Made by a program: the position numbers and the translations under genes. A stretch of DNA of 64,000 bases from Ziziphus jujuba (lineage: Eukaryota; Streptophyta; Magnoliopsida; Rosales; Rhamnaceae): contig NC_083387.1 in NCBI RefSeq assembly GCF_031755915.1, positions 1,082,501 to 1,146,500 on the forward strand, written 5' to 3'. Positions 1-11,806 of the stretch are shown piece by piece. Under the pieces are notes generated by a model, which had not been told where the DNA came from, searched no databases, and saw only the letters and a program-made list of their open reading frames with translations. Numbering within the stretch: the first letter of the stretch is position 1; every line of letters begins with the position of its first letter.

Positions 1-1806
1 AAATTGTATTTTCGTAAAATGTAAGTTTTGAACATAACACTAATTGCACGGAGTGCTTTTGGTCACAATTATCTACGCGAAAACTTTTAGGCAAGAAATT
101 ATTAATCACTAATACAATCACAGTCACAGTCACAGTCACCGTCATTTTAGCGACCAATATTTTTACTCACGAAATCTGAGTGTGATTAAATACAATAAAA
201 ACATTAGAAAGAACATAGAAAAGAGAATTCTCAAAAATACGTCAGAAATTGTACTTATAATTGCACCAATCAAAACATTGCAATTTACAAAAGCTTCTCA
301 TATAAGGTGGCTTACTAAACTAACAAGGATGTCAAGGAGGATTTAACTAACTCTCTGTTTTCTATAACAAATACAAATGCTGACTAAGCCAACTAACCGA
401 CAAAAGCTAGCAAAACCCACGTAAGAGCTGATGTCACTAATATGATCGTTATACCTGAGTTATTTGCTTGATAATTCCTTGTCAATTTTGATTCTTTGCT
501 AACAGTTTTAAATATTAAACAATAATATTCTTTGCAGATGGGTTAACTCAGAGCAATCGGTGTTTGAGTATTTGTTTAAGTGATGCAATTAGCTTAAATG
601 ATTGCGTCATTTGAAGTTGCATTGAACCGATAAGAGAAATTTTGCAAATATTAGATGTTGAATTGAATTAATAAGAGAAATTTTGAAAATAAATAAGAAA
701 TGTTTTGAAAATAACTATCCTTTCAGAGACTTTTTTTTTTTTTTTTTTTTTGGCTTTTTTGCAGAGATATTTTGGTTGCTCAAACTTAGCGGAAGTCAAA
801 AGTGATCATACATACAGTATGCATAAAAAATATTATTCAAAGTTCGTATAGATGTTTCCAAATTCACGCATATAAATTAGGCTAAAATTGAAGATTATGG
901 TAGAATACACACAAGTCAATAATCGGATATTGTAATTTGTCAACCTTTCTCTTTAACCAACCATCCTTATCCCTTTGATTAATTAGTTTGTTTTCAATGA
1001 GATTCATAAGTGATAATGAAAAAAATTTCCAATTGTGGTGACTATGCTTTTTTCAACATGTTCTGAACATTTTTCATCGGTGTCTCTGCATTTGCATCTT
1101 CTTTGATCCCTCACTCCCTTCTTTGACGCATGCACTAAGATTCTCACAACTTGGTCTACCTCACCTAAGACAAATATAATTGTACCTTTATAAGAATATT
1201 GAACTTGTTATTTATTTATTGATATATATATATATATATATTTGAGAGATTGAACTTTAATTAGTTGCAGAGATTGGATTTCTAGAATAACCTCGGTCTC
1301 AAAAAAAACAAAAGGACACATCCAAATCCTAAAAAATTTATTATTTATTCCAGTCTTTTGTTTTTGTCCTGACCATATAAAATCCATAGTCAAATACCAT
1401 TGGTTATAGGGGCTACGGAAACTATGGACCAATGTGGTGACCCTTTGGTGCGTATTGCTTAGCCAAATAGATTAATATAGAGATACAATTGGAGGTTAGT
1501 GGTCGGTTACAAGTTTATTATCATTCTCACCCAACCCCTTGTACTCTCAAGCCCACATCAGAATCACATGGTGCAAAATCTAGCTAGTACAACCTTGAAA
1601 TTACACAAATAAAAATACAATTAATGAAGTTATATGCCTTGCAATAAAAAAAAGAAAAAAAAGAGAAGCTAATTGGAATAGAAAGAGAAAATCAAATAAA
1701 AAACAGCATGTTTAGAATATTATTATAAATAAAATGAGACTAATTGATGGGGAGAGTAAGGAAAACGTATAAGTTGTGGTAGAAATGAAGTTATGTGCGT
1801 GTATGG

Positions 1807-1838
<32 letters not shown>

Positions 1839-2093
1839 ACACACAGTTCCAAAAGTCAAAGGGTCAAACTCTGTGCCAAGATGTGTATGAACTATGAAGC
1901 ACTTTGTTTATAATAATATATAGTGTTTTAAATCAGTATTATAATATAAAAACAAGGTGTGTGGAATATTGAGTAATATTTTGGAATAAAAAAATAAGTT
2001 GTTCCGCGTTCAATCGCTCGCTCATACAGAAACCACTTTTGTCCTTTTAAAAGGATGGTATGAGTCAGTCAAAACCCATCCTAAGCTATCTCA
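1..2093. other. Intergenic / upstream region of the MYB gene
   Basis: No coding region is supported here. The stretch is AT-rich and holds a poly-T run near 730-750, a TA run near 1221-1241 and a GA microsatellite near 1811-1838. The small open frames are low-complexity or random. The last few hundred bases before 2093 are the likely promoter of the MYB gene downstream. Confidence 0.6.
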
Positions 2094-2105
2094 CTATATA
2101 TAATA
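2094..2105 (+). promoter_or_regulatory. Probable TATA box of the MYB gene
   Basis: The sequence ctatatataata lies about 210 bases upstream of the MYB start codon, leaving room for a 5' leader. A second TATA-like stretch at about 2205-2228 is an alternative, but it is part of a longer TA-rich run and would leave a much shorter leader. Confidence 0.45.
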
Positions 2106-2316
2106 CCATCTCATCTAATCTATTCCTTAAGCTAATCTTCAAAAGGAACACGCTAAGCTAGCAATCCCATTCCACAATTCCTCTGCAACGACCTTGGTCG
2201 TCGGCTTATATATACATATATATACATAGCAAAATTTGTGTGTTAGAGAAAGGCCATAGTAGTAATAGCAGAAGCGCAGTTGATCATCAATATTTGAGGA
2301 ATATTGATTAGAAACA

Positions 2317-3503
2317 ATGGATGTTCATCATCATCATCATCATGCTTCCATGGAGGGCTTTGGGTCAGGAACTCAACCTAGTTCTGGTGAAGAAGATATT
2401 ATGGACTTGAGGAAAGGTCCTTGGACCGTTGAGGAGGACTCTCTGCTCATCAACTACGTTTCCACCCACGGCGAAGGCCGCTGGAACTCCCTCGCTCGCC
2501 ATGCAGGTCACTTCACTTGCCTCACCTTTAATTCTTCATCTTCATCTTCTTCTTTCTTATATTAATTTGTAAATAGCTAGAAACAACTTGATTGTTCTCT
2601 TAATTTACCGACCCCATGGTAATTTATTGTTATTTGATTCTGTTTCTTCAAAGTATGGATTTTTTTTGTTTTTTCAACAACTAAATTAATAATATATTGC
2701 AGGCCTAAAGCGAACCGGTAAAAGCTGCAGATTGAGATGGTTAAACTACTTGCGTCCCAGTGTTCGGAGAGGAAACATCACCCTCCAAGAGCAGCTTTTG
2801 ATTCTTGAACTCCATTCTCGATGGGGCAACCGGTATATATTATTTATATATTCATATATAAATTCATATTGATGATATAGTAATATAATATAATTATTGG
2901 AGAAGTAATTGTTTAAATGAATCAATTCAAAAAGTTGAAAGTAATCTAATCTAGTTTTGAAAATGGAAATTATGAAGGTGGTCCAAGATAGCCCAATATC
3001 TGCCGGGTAGGACAGACAATGAGATAAAGAACTATTGGAGAACCAGAGTCCAAAAGCAAGCCAAGCAACTCAAGTGTGACGTCAACAGCAAACAATTCCA
3101 AGACGCCATGCGTTACGTTTGGATACCCCGTTTGATCGAACGGATCCAGGCCTCCTCCACATCCGAGTCATCCTCTTCCACGGCTACTGGTCAACAACCC
3201 ACTTCCACCTCCACTACCTCCACCAAACACCACCACCACTCCTGCCCTCCTGACAATATTTCTGCCTCTTCCTCCGACACTTCGGACCTCCAAGCTGTCT
3301 CCTCCTCTGTTTCGGACCTCACCGACTCCCAAGACCTCCCACCCGACCCAGCTCACACTGCACACAACCAATACCAATACCAAAATTTGGACATGCAGGT
3401 AAACCAACAGAGCAACTCTTGGGTAGGCGATTCATTGGACAATTTGTGGAACGAAGACGATATATGGTTCTTCCAGCAGCACCTCTGCCATGATGATTTC
3501 TAA
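2317..3503 (+). CDS. R2R3-MYB transcription factor, MYB2/MYB108 group (subgroup 20)
   Basis: Three exons: 2317-2506, 2703-2832 and 2978-3503, all with GT-AG borders, giving 281 residues. The R2 repeat starts near residue 33 ([10 protein letters not shown]) and R3 follows, with the diagnostic [13 protein letters not shown] and [20 protein letters not shown] stretches. The CDVNSKQF and [10 protein letters not shown] segments just after R3, and a C-terminal DDIWFFQQ motif, point to the MYB2/MYB62/MYB78/MYB108/MYB112/MYB116 subgroup. Members act in nucleus-localised control of stress, senescence, jasmonate or phosphate-starvation responses. The linker is Ser/Thr/His-rich, as in relatives. The first exon encodes six consecutive His residues from a CAT repeat. 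The intron positions (within R2 and within R3) are those usual for R2R3-MYB genes. The assignment to MYB2 rather than MYB108 rests on recalled synteny only. Confidence 0.93.
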
Positions 3504-3775
3504 TAAATAAATAAATAATATTAATAATTATTATTATTATTATAACTATAGTAATCTTTCATTTCTTTATTAGGAATTTGCTTACGTGACGCATTTTTAG
3601 ATTCCGATCCAGGAGGACATTTATAATTGTACTACTACCATAGCCTACTGCTCCAATTAATCTTGCAGTTTACAATCAATTTGATGACTTCGTTGCACAG
3701 AAAAAAACAATACACTTTTGTTTGCTTCCCTTTTTTTGAACCCAATTTATTACTATTGTCTTTATTTTTTATATT

Positions 3776-3778
<3 letters not shown>

Positions 3779-3841
<63 letters not shown>
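3779..3841. repeat. Compound (CT)n(TA)n microsatellite
   Basis: About 38 bases of CT are followed, after a short GTG break, by about 20 bases of TA and then a poly-T run. Confidence 0.95.
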
Positions 3842-5346
3842 TTTTTTTTTTGTTTACTTCAAAAAAAGGCCATCGATCGCTTTTATTGAAGATTGATTGC
3901 TGGCGAGTCATGTAACCATCTCCTCTGTCCCCTCGGAATTGCAATCAGTCAGGATGGACATTTGGCTTTTCTTGTACGTAATCATGTACAGGATAGAATA
4001 GGGTAGAGGTGGAATTGAATTGATGAAAAATTCCAATATTTATATTTCTTAGGCTAAAAAACAAGAAAAGTAAACAGGACGGAATATGTTTTTCGGGGAA
4101 AAAAAAATGTTTATTTTGTCAGTAAAATTGATATTTTTTTCAAAAAAATATTAATTTTTATTCCGGTTATAACATGCATCATAAAATATTCTTTTATATA
4201 TATATAAATAAAATTATAATATAAATGGCTGTATATGAATCATAAATATTGATAATAATTTTTAAAAAAATTATTTAAAAAATATACAAAAAAAAGTATT
4301 AACAAAATCATATTTAATGTCTATGTATACGAACTGTTTGTATCATAGCCTTATATAGATTATAAAATTGGTTTTTATTTTTATTTTTATTGATCCAAAT
4401 GAATTAAATTATTATATGTAACAACAAATGGTAATAAGGGTGGGGTCGTTTCGATTGAAGAGAATGTAAAACGTGATGGACTCCTTAACTGAAGGGAGAT
4501 AATTAATATTATATATATATATATATATGAAGGGTAGCCAAGCTCCCTTAACTGCAGCACTAACGGCCGCAACCCTTGAAGCTGCTATTCTTCGTCTTCC
4601 CTCTCCATCTTCATTTTGGTCTTAGGAGCAAATGATACGGTCAACTCACATAATTAAACGAAGCAGAATTGTCCAAACCTAATAAAACGGGTCTCCGTCC
4701 ATTATTTATTTACATTTGAATTTTTTCTAATTGATATAATATTTTTATTGGTAATTTTCTAATTAATATAATATATATGTGTGTGTGTGGTTAGTGACCC
4801 ATGTACTAATATATTTGAATAAGGTATTTGACAAACCATCCCAATTCTTAATTTTTTTCATTTAACCATTATACAACGCTTATCCATATGTAAACAATTA
4901 GTCAAATTTGTGGTGAAATAAATTGTTAGTAAAATTAATCAGTTAAAAAGAAGTATCTCATTCAGATTAAAATAGCTGTACACTTTTTTTTTTTTGGGGT
5001 AATATAGAATTAAGAAACAAGTCCTTATATATATATATATATATATTAATTTTGATAAATAAAGGATTTATTGAAAGGGGAGGGATGCCTATCTACAGCC
5101 GTTCATGAATATATACTGACTAATAACCTTTTTGTCAGTTATTTTCTATCTTAATTATAAAATTCAAATAAAATAATCCTCTGTACTCTGTCTCATCAAG
5201 TCTCAATGATGAGGCTTTTACGCCGTACACCCAGAACAAGAGCTAGAAAGTGTGAATAGGTGCCCAATAAATGGAATAGAAAAGTAGGCTGGTTTTAATT
5301 TGGTCCAGTAGAACACGATCTATAAGAGGAGGGGTACGCAAGAATG

Positions 5347-5350
<4 letters not shown>

Positions 5351-5390
<40 letters not shown>
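5351..5390. repeat. (AG)20 microsatellite
   Basis: This is an uninterrupted 40-base AG tract in intergenic DNA. Confidence 0.95.
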
Positions 5391-5392
<2 letters not shown>

Positions 5393-6290
5393 CGTCTCTG
5401 CTCTGCTCTGACTCTTTAGACGTTGTATACTAATTATTCCATTGAATTGAATTGGTTATTTTCCTGACCGTAGTAGCTGAAACCGAGTTGAAAGTATTGG
5501 AAAAGGAGGGCCCTTAATTCTATCTCCAATGTCAACACACTCATGATTGCGCCTACCATGACTTTCTCCATGGAAAAAGTCTTAAGAATCAAAATTCGGT
5601 ATCTGAACAAGTCCTAGTCCTAGGCCTGGGCCCAATTTTTGTCCTATTCCTCCATATCTGTTTCTGTGAGAAACCCAAAGACAAGAGATGTCTGGCTTTG
5701 AGTTCCTTCCAACAAATAATAGGAATGCCCAAAAATAATCTTGTCTTGGGTGGATGCAGATGCATGGGCTTGTATATATAAATTAAGAAGCATCCCAATT
5801 GGGTTTTAGTTCATGTCCAACAAACCAAATAGTCGCCCCATTGCTTGTTCTGTTGTATGAAATTTTGTGAACAGATTTTAATCATTTATATCATGTGTTT
5901 GTTTGTGTTGGAATGGTATTTAATTCATGCGTTGAGAATGGAGATGGAAGAAAATAAATCAAGTGTTGCCCCACATCACATGATGTAGGATTCTAGATGA
6001 AGCCTTGCGATGGCCATGGATGACATGATATATTATCCAACAGCAGCATTAGCAAGGATTCATCACGAATAGAGAAAATGGAATACAGCTATGCTTTCCT
6101 CCACTATCAATTACCCAATTACTATTTTACTAACGCTCCACAGTTTGGGGTCCCAATTCCCACCCATTATGGGCATTTTGCTTCCTAAAACACCCCTTGG
6201 CTAGGCTAGTAGTATATGGAAGCATTACGTAATCATGATCCACTACATTTCCATAACTACTACTTCACCAGAGTCTGCCAGAGTCTGCCC

Positions 6291-6300
6291 TTATATATGG
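6291..6300 (+). promoter_or_regulatory. Probable TATA box of the pectinesterase gene
   Basis: The sequence ttatatatgg lies about 210 bases upstream of the likely start codon. A TA microsatellite at about 6410-6426, closer to the start, is an alternative. Confidence 0.35.
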
Positions 6301-6504
6301 AGTTGTGTACTGGAGGTCATATCCATCGATTAATGCTACTTTCGTAAAATGTATGTACAACGAATGTCATTGTGATATAGTCTCCAATATACACATTATA
6401 AAGCTTTATATATATATATATATATATGCATATGCGCTCATTAGAATTTTAGCTAGAATTAATTTAGTATATATATGCTTTTGGTACTAGTAGTTAGTGC
6501 GCTA

Positions 6505-8719
6505 ATGGATTCCAAAATCCATACACAATTGATCATTCTCTTCCTTGTTCTTTTGTCTGAAACTGTAATCTTGAAATCCCACTCATGGAGTAGTTTGGAG
6601 AGATCTGACTCAGACTTCAACAATTGGGTATCATGGAACGTCCGAAATTATCAGAAGAAAACCGCATTGGAAGCAGAAATGACAATGGCCAAATTAGGAA
6701 ACCGACCTTCAGGAAAGTTGAAGAAGATTGATGTGAGGCTGAGGAAGGCTGAGCTGAACAAGATGAGTATAAGTGTGAGACAAGATGGGAGTGGTGATTT
6801 TGCAAATATCACGGACGCTCTCATTAGTATTCTACCACGAAACAATAGGAGAGTCACATTGATGATCGGACCAGGTGTTTACAGGTAATTTTATATTGTA
6901 TAGTGTAAACTATCATACTATGTATGCTTATTTTGTATTCATTAGTAAAGTTTATTATTATTATTATTATTATTATTATTTGGCTGATTAATGCATATGT
7001 ACATAGCTAGATAAATTAGTTTGACTGTTTGAGATGGAGATATCATACTAACAATGTGAGGAGGGGAGTCTTAGGGAAAAGATTTTGATCCCTAGAACTC
7101 TGCCTTTTGTTACATTGTTAGGTACCAATGCCAGCGACCCGCCGACCATCACTGGGAACGACACAGCCTCAGGGTCTGGTAAAGATGGTAGGCCATTGAG
7201 GACGTTTCAGAGTGCAACTGTTGCCATCGAAGCTGATTATTTCATTGCCGTCAATGTCAAATTTGAGGTAATTATTGATCACTAGATTAATAATGTATAT
7301 AAAAAGAAAGTTAAGTTTGTTGCCAATGTTCATCAACACAAAATTCAATTTGTACAAATTCCAAGGACGTTTCACAAGGACATATATATATATATATATT
7401 CATATGATAATTAAGGCAGACAAAGATTCCATTTGCTACGAGAAACATTCCAAAACTACAAACAAACTCCCACTCTGTCGCAGTTTCAAAATCAAATATT
7501 AACATATTCACGGGTTGCTTAGACAGATCGGTCCATATATGGAAAATGAAAAAATGTTAATTGAAATTCAAAAACACCACGTTACTTAATTGAAATTGAA
7601 AAACACTACCAGCTAATAGCATTTAAAATTTAAGATTTAAAATATAAGTGTGGCCTTCAATATGACCAGAAAAAGCTGACAGTTATCATTAATTAAACTG
7701 ATGTACTTAATTAGATTATATATACTCTTATGAATTTTGTTGAAGGAAAATGAAATATTAATTGACCGCAAAAAAAAGTAATATATAAATGAATAATATA
7801 ATATAATATAATATGCAGAACACAGCTCCACATACGGTTGGAAGACGCGGAGAACAAGCTGCGGCAATTCGCATATCAGGGACGAAGGCAGCGTTTTATA
7901 ACTGCAGTTTCTATGGAGCTCAAGATACGCTTTATGATCACAAGGGCCTTCACTATTTCAATAACTGCTTCATCCAAGGCTCCGTGGACTTCATTTTCGG
8001 CTATGGCATGTCCCTTTACGAAGTCAGTTCGTGTTCCAATCTGCTCTGTTTCTTACAATTTGGCCCAATTTATATACAGAAATAAACAATCCTGGCCCAT
8101 ATATTATTATAATAAAGAATTAAACTTTAATTGACTAATATACGTATATATATATATATATATGATTATGTGTTTGATGGATCAGAATTGCTACTTGAAT
8201 TCAATGGCGAAGAAGGTGGCTTCCCTCACAGCACAAAAGAGGACAAATTCAACAATGGCAAGTGGGTTTTCGTTTAAAGATTGTGTTGTGAGAGGACGTG
8301 GGCAAGTTTATCTTGGAAGAGCATGGGGAGACTATTCCAGGGTTGTCTTTTCTTACTCATTCATGGATAACATTGTTCTACCCCAAGGCTGGAGCGATTG
8401 GGGTGACCAAAATCGCCATCTGTAAGTTTATCTTAATCATCTTTAATTATTTTCATTAATATATTTGAAAAAAAAAAAAAAAGGGCCAATGCATGGAAAA
8501 TGATATGGATTTTGATTGTTGACGAATTTCAATTTGTGTTAATAATATAGGAAAGTGTATTATGGAGAATACAAGTGCGGTGGTCCAGGAGCCAACTTAA
8601 GCGGAAGAGTTCCATGGGCTCGAGCGCTGACGGACGAAGAGGCCAAACCCTTTATTGGGACTTACTACATTGATGGTGATTCTTGGCTCATTACCCCTTC
8701 AAAATTAATTAACCATTAA
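6505..8719 (+). CDS. Pectinesterase (pectin methylesterase) without an inhibitor pro-domain
   Basis: Five exons: 6505-6884, 7075-7267, 7819-8022, 8186-8421 and 8551-8719; 393 residues. The enzyme removes methyl esters from cell-wall homogalacturonan. The N-terminus is a hydrophobic signal peptide (residues about 5-25), so the product is secreted. There is no PMEI pro-region, which makes it a type-2 (group 2) enzyme. Catalytic landmarks are present: GVYREK near the exon 1-2 junction, Gln204 in GEQAAAIR, Gln226-Asp227 in GAQDTL, the nucleophile Asp248 in DFIFG, and Arg304 and Trp306 in LGRAW (usually LGRPW). An in-frame ATG at 6475 would add ten residues; 6505 gives a cleaner signal peptide. 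The exon-3 donor is GTCAGT and every intron ends in AG. From memory, a pectinesterase (At2g47280) also lies close to the orthologous Arabidopsis block. Confidence 0.9.
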
Positions 8720-8808
8720 GCTGTCTAAGCCTTGCTCTATCAATTACGTCTGTAATTTTCCCAGATTTATTCAATATTTTAATCCAAATTTCTAATTTAC
8801 CCACCTAC

Positions 8809-8813
<5 letters not shown>

Positions 8814-8873
<60 letters not shown>
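8814..8873. repeat. Compound (CA)n(TA)n microsatellite
   Basis: About 42 bases of CA run directly into about 18 bases of TA, downstream of the pectinesterase stop codon. Confidence 0.95.
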
Positions 8874-9170
8874 GTATGCATAAATATGCATGATTTAATA
8901 GTTAAATGAAAAGAAATATGTAAGTAATTACATGCGAAAACAATCATAAACTTAACTGATTACATATATTATATAATATAATAGTGCTAAATTAAAGAAA
9001 CCGGTATTAAATATTAAAAGTGGTATATGCCTAACGATTCATTCATTACAAAAGCAGAGACAATAGAAAAAATTGAAATTTGAAACCAAATGATATATAG
9101 CAAGTCTTAACAGTTCTCTTATCAGGATATTATAAAATTTTGATACGAACTCTTTTGTAACCTATTAAAT

Positions 9171-9252
9171 ATACTGAAAGAATACATAGCTATACATTTA
9201 AAAGTATATATATACTGAAAGAATACATAGCTATATATTTAAAAGTATATAT
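9171..9252. repeat. 41-bp tandem duplication
   Basis: The unit beginning atactgaaagaatacatagc occurs at 9171 and again at 9212 with at most one or two differences. Both units end in aaaagtatat. A decayed third start (attattgaaggata) follows. Confidence 0.85.
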
Positions 9253-11806
9253 TATTGAAGGATACTTGTGAGTTCGTAAAAAAATATTAATCAAACCGTT
9301 CTAATGAGAGTTGAATTGTATATACATAATTATGATAAATGATCCAACAAAATAGTAATAGTATGATGGTAGTGGCCAAGATGTGTGATCTAATTAGGCC
9401 AAGTAGAGCGACATTCATATATTTTCCAGATATGAAAATCCTCCACCTGCCTCACAATACCATAAACATGCTCAGTGTCACCGGAGCCTACTCCATCCCC
9501 ACCATTATAATCACTGCTCTCATTGGACCCCTTTCCTTTCCTCTCACTCTCTAAAACGTCATCGTTTTGGAATCGGATTAGAGCTTCCAACATCAATAAT
9601 AGAGAGGCCATATATGTGCTTGAAGGTTTGGAGATGGAATGAATCAGATTTCACTGCTTATCTTATTCATTCCCATCCCAATTCCAATAATATATGTATA
9701 TATAATCAATATATCCAAGAGTACTAGGCTTTCTTTCCACTTTTTGTTTCACCCAATAACTTTTTTGTTTTTCTTAAGATGTACACTCAATTAAGTGATG
9801 TTACAAACATACCCTCTTCAGTTTTCTTGCACCACTAATATAGCTAGCGAAGAAAATATTCGAAATTTGGATTTAATTGAGTTTAATTTCTTTGTTAATT
9901 AATTTCTTTCTGGAGTTTGAAAACGGTTTCGTGATTAGATTGAATTTGAAAACTATCAACGGGGGCATAATGGGGATATAGAGAGAAGGATTATTAGCTG
10001 GCTTGTGTGAGGGTTTGGCCATCAACATTTGCACAGGTTTGTCAATAAGCGCTGAACCAACCAACCCTTTGAGAAAAAGAGAGAATAAAACATGAAGAAT
10101 TAAAGGAAAAAAATAAATGAAAGAAACAAAAAAAAAGTTCCAAACGGTGAATTGTACATATACAGGATGAATGCATAAAGTCCATGATTGACATTTGACA
10201 TCCAACATTGTCAGAGTGCAAATAAATTTCAGAAAAGTAAATAAAAATTCTCATGTGAGTGGGTACAGTTGATTATCCTGAAAAGATGTGAATATTCTAT
10301 CACATTTGTGCTTATGTTGATAAATTGATATCACCATGAGAGTCACATCAAATAGACATTTTGGGATTTCACCAAAACGATGCAGGTTCAGGAAAACCTA
10401 CCTAAACAAGAAAGTATTTTGAAATATAGCCTAAAGCTGCCATGGCTTGGGTTTTCGTTTAATTTTTTATGATCAACATTATCGTTTTCAATACCTAACA
10501 CTAATTAATTCAAAAAGGCTAATGAACAAGTAAGCACCTCTGATTCATAGAACAACCGTGACTTGGTTTTCTGCCGTAGTTGGTGAGATTAAAAATAACC
10601 CACCAATCTTCCATCTAGGCCAAAATGCCTCCTCAAATATCTATTTTAACTAATAAATTATTAAAAAAAAATTAGAAAAAGAAAAGAGTGGGTGTTTTTC
10701 ATATGTATATATAATTGCACCTGATGTTGCTTAAAAATTGTTTGTAAGTTAGTGGGATGTGTAAACTGCCTGCTAATAATGCCCATAACTAGCCATCTAT
10801 CAATTTATATGTAAATATCGTATCTAAACATATATATATATATATATATATAATATATCAGCGTCAAGTGGACCTCCAAACTGTGAACAAAACTAGGCAA
10901 ACGATGGCGACCAGCAACCAGTTAATTAGCAGATGAACTTCATCTTGTAATGGCTGAGTCGTTGGTACCATGTAGTTTTCCTAGGTATACCTAATCAAAT
11001 CGATGACCATGATGCCAACACGTGAGCTCTATTAGAACATTTTGATTGAGTTGACACAAGCCTTACTATTTGCTTGGACAAGTTTATTTACAACATATAT
11101 ATATATCACCACTGATCCAATCATTTTGGCAAGAGAATGACTCGTCCGAATTTTAGACTTTATTATATGCTGTTCTTTTTCTTTTCTTTTTTTTTTTTTT
11201 TGGGGGGGGGGGGGGAGAGGGGGGAATGAGATAGTTCTAATTTACTATATAATAAAGTTGGACAATAATAAAGTTATACAAGTTTTAGTAAGTAGCAACT
11301 TTCAAATTTATATATTTGGTCTAGAATTCACCTTGCTTCGATTGAGAATAGCGACATTTATGACAGCCAACTTGAACCAAATTAAGAAATTCTAACCGGC
11401 GCAAACAATAAATATTATATACTAAAATTAATTTTACATTGAAATTTTTCAACAAGTAGAGATCATGATCAGATAATCTCTTGTTTCATAATTATATAAA
11501 TATTGATATCAATCAGCTTGTAATTAAGCTAAACAAGCCTTCCGAATTTCACTCAAATAATCCAACCAATTAATGAACCTAAGAAAGCGAAATGAGGAAG
11601 TGTACGAAGCAAATTAAAAAACTCCCCCACGTGCATTCAAATTGAAAGGCAATCGACGACCCTTCAACTTGGATCGCTTTGTGGCCTATGTACAATTAAT
11701 GCCGTAAACTTTGCTTTTGTCCTCTGTGCCTGTAAGCAAGATTGATTAATTTCTAGATGGACGTTGCATATATATGCGTGTAAATATATATATGGACTAG
11801 ATATAG

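Larger units (their letters stand above)
3504..6290. other. Intergenic region between MYB and pectinesterase
   Basis: No gene is supported. The first few hundred bases are the MYB 3' UTR and downstream DNA. It contains a CT-then-TA compound microsatellite at 3779-3841, TA runs near 4511-4528 and 5028-5046, and a pure AG tract at 5351-5390. Open frames here translate to repeats of Ser-Leu or Tyr-Ile and are repeat artefacts. Confidence 0.6.
8720..11806. other. Intergenic region between pectinesterase and GA2ox
   Basis: No gene is supported. It holds a CA/TA compound microsatellite, a 41-bp tandem duplication at 9171-9252, and a poly-T/poly-G tract near 11187-11222. The region is convergent: both flanking genes end into it. 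Confidence 0.6.

Noticed and set aside
5589..5798. Minus-strand 69-codon frame with a basic C-terminus
   Set aside because: It has no recognisable domain, no supporting splice signals and unremarkable composition.
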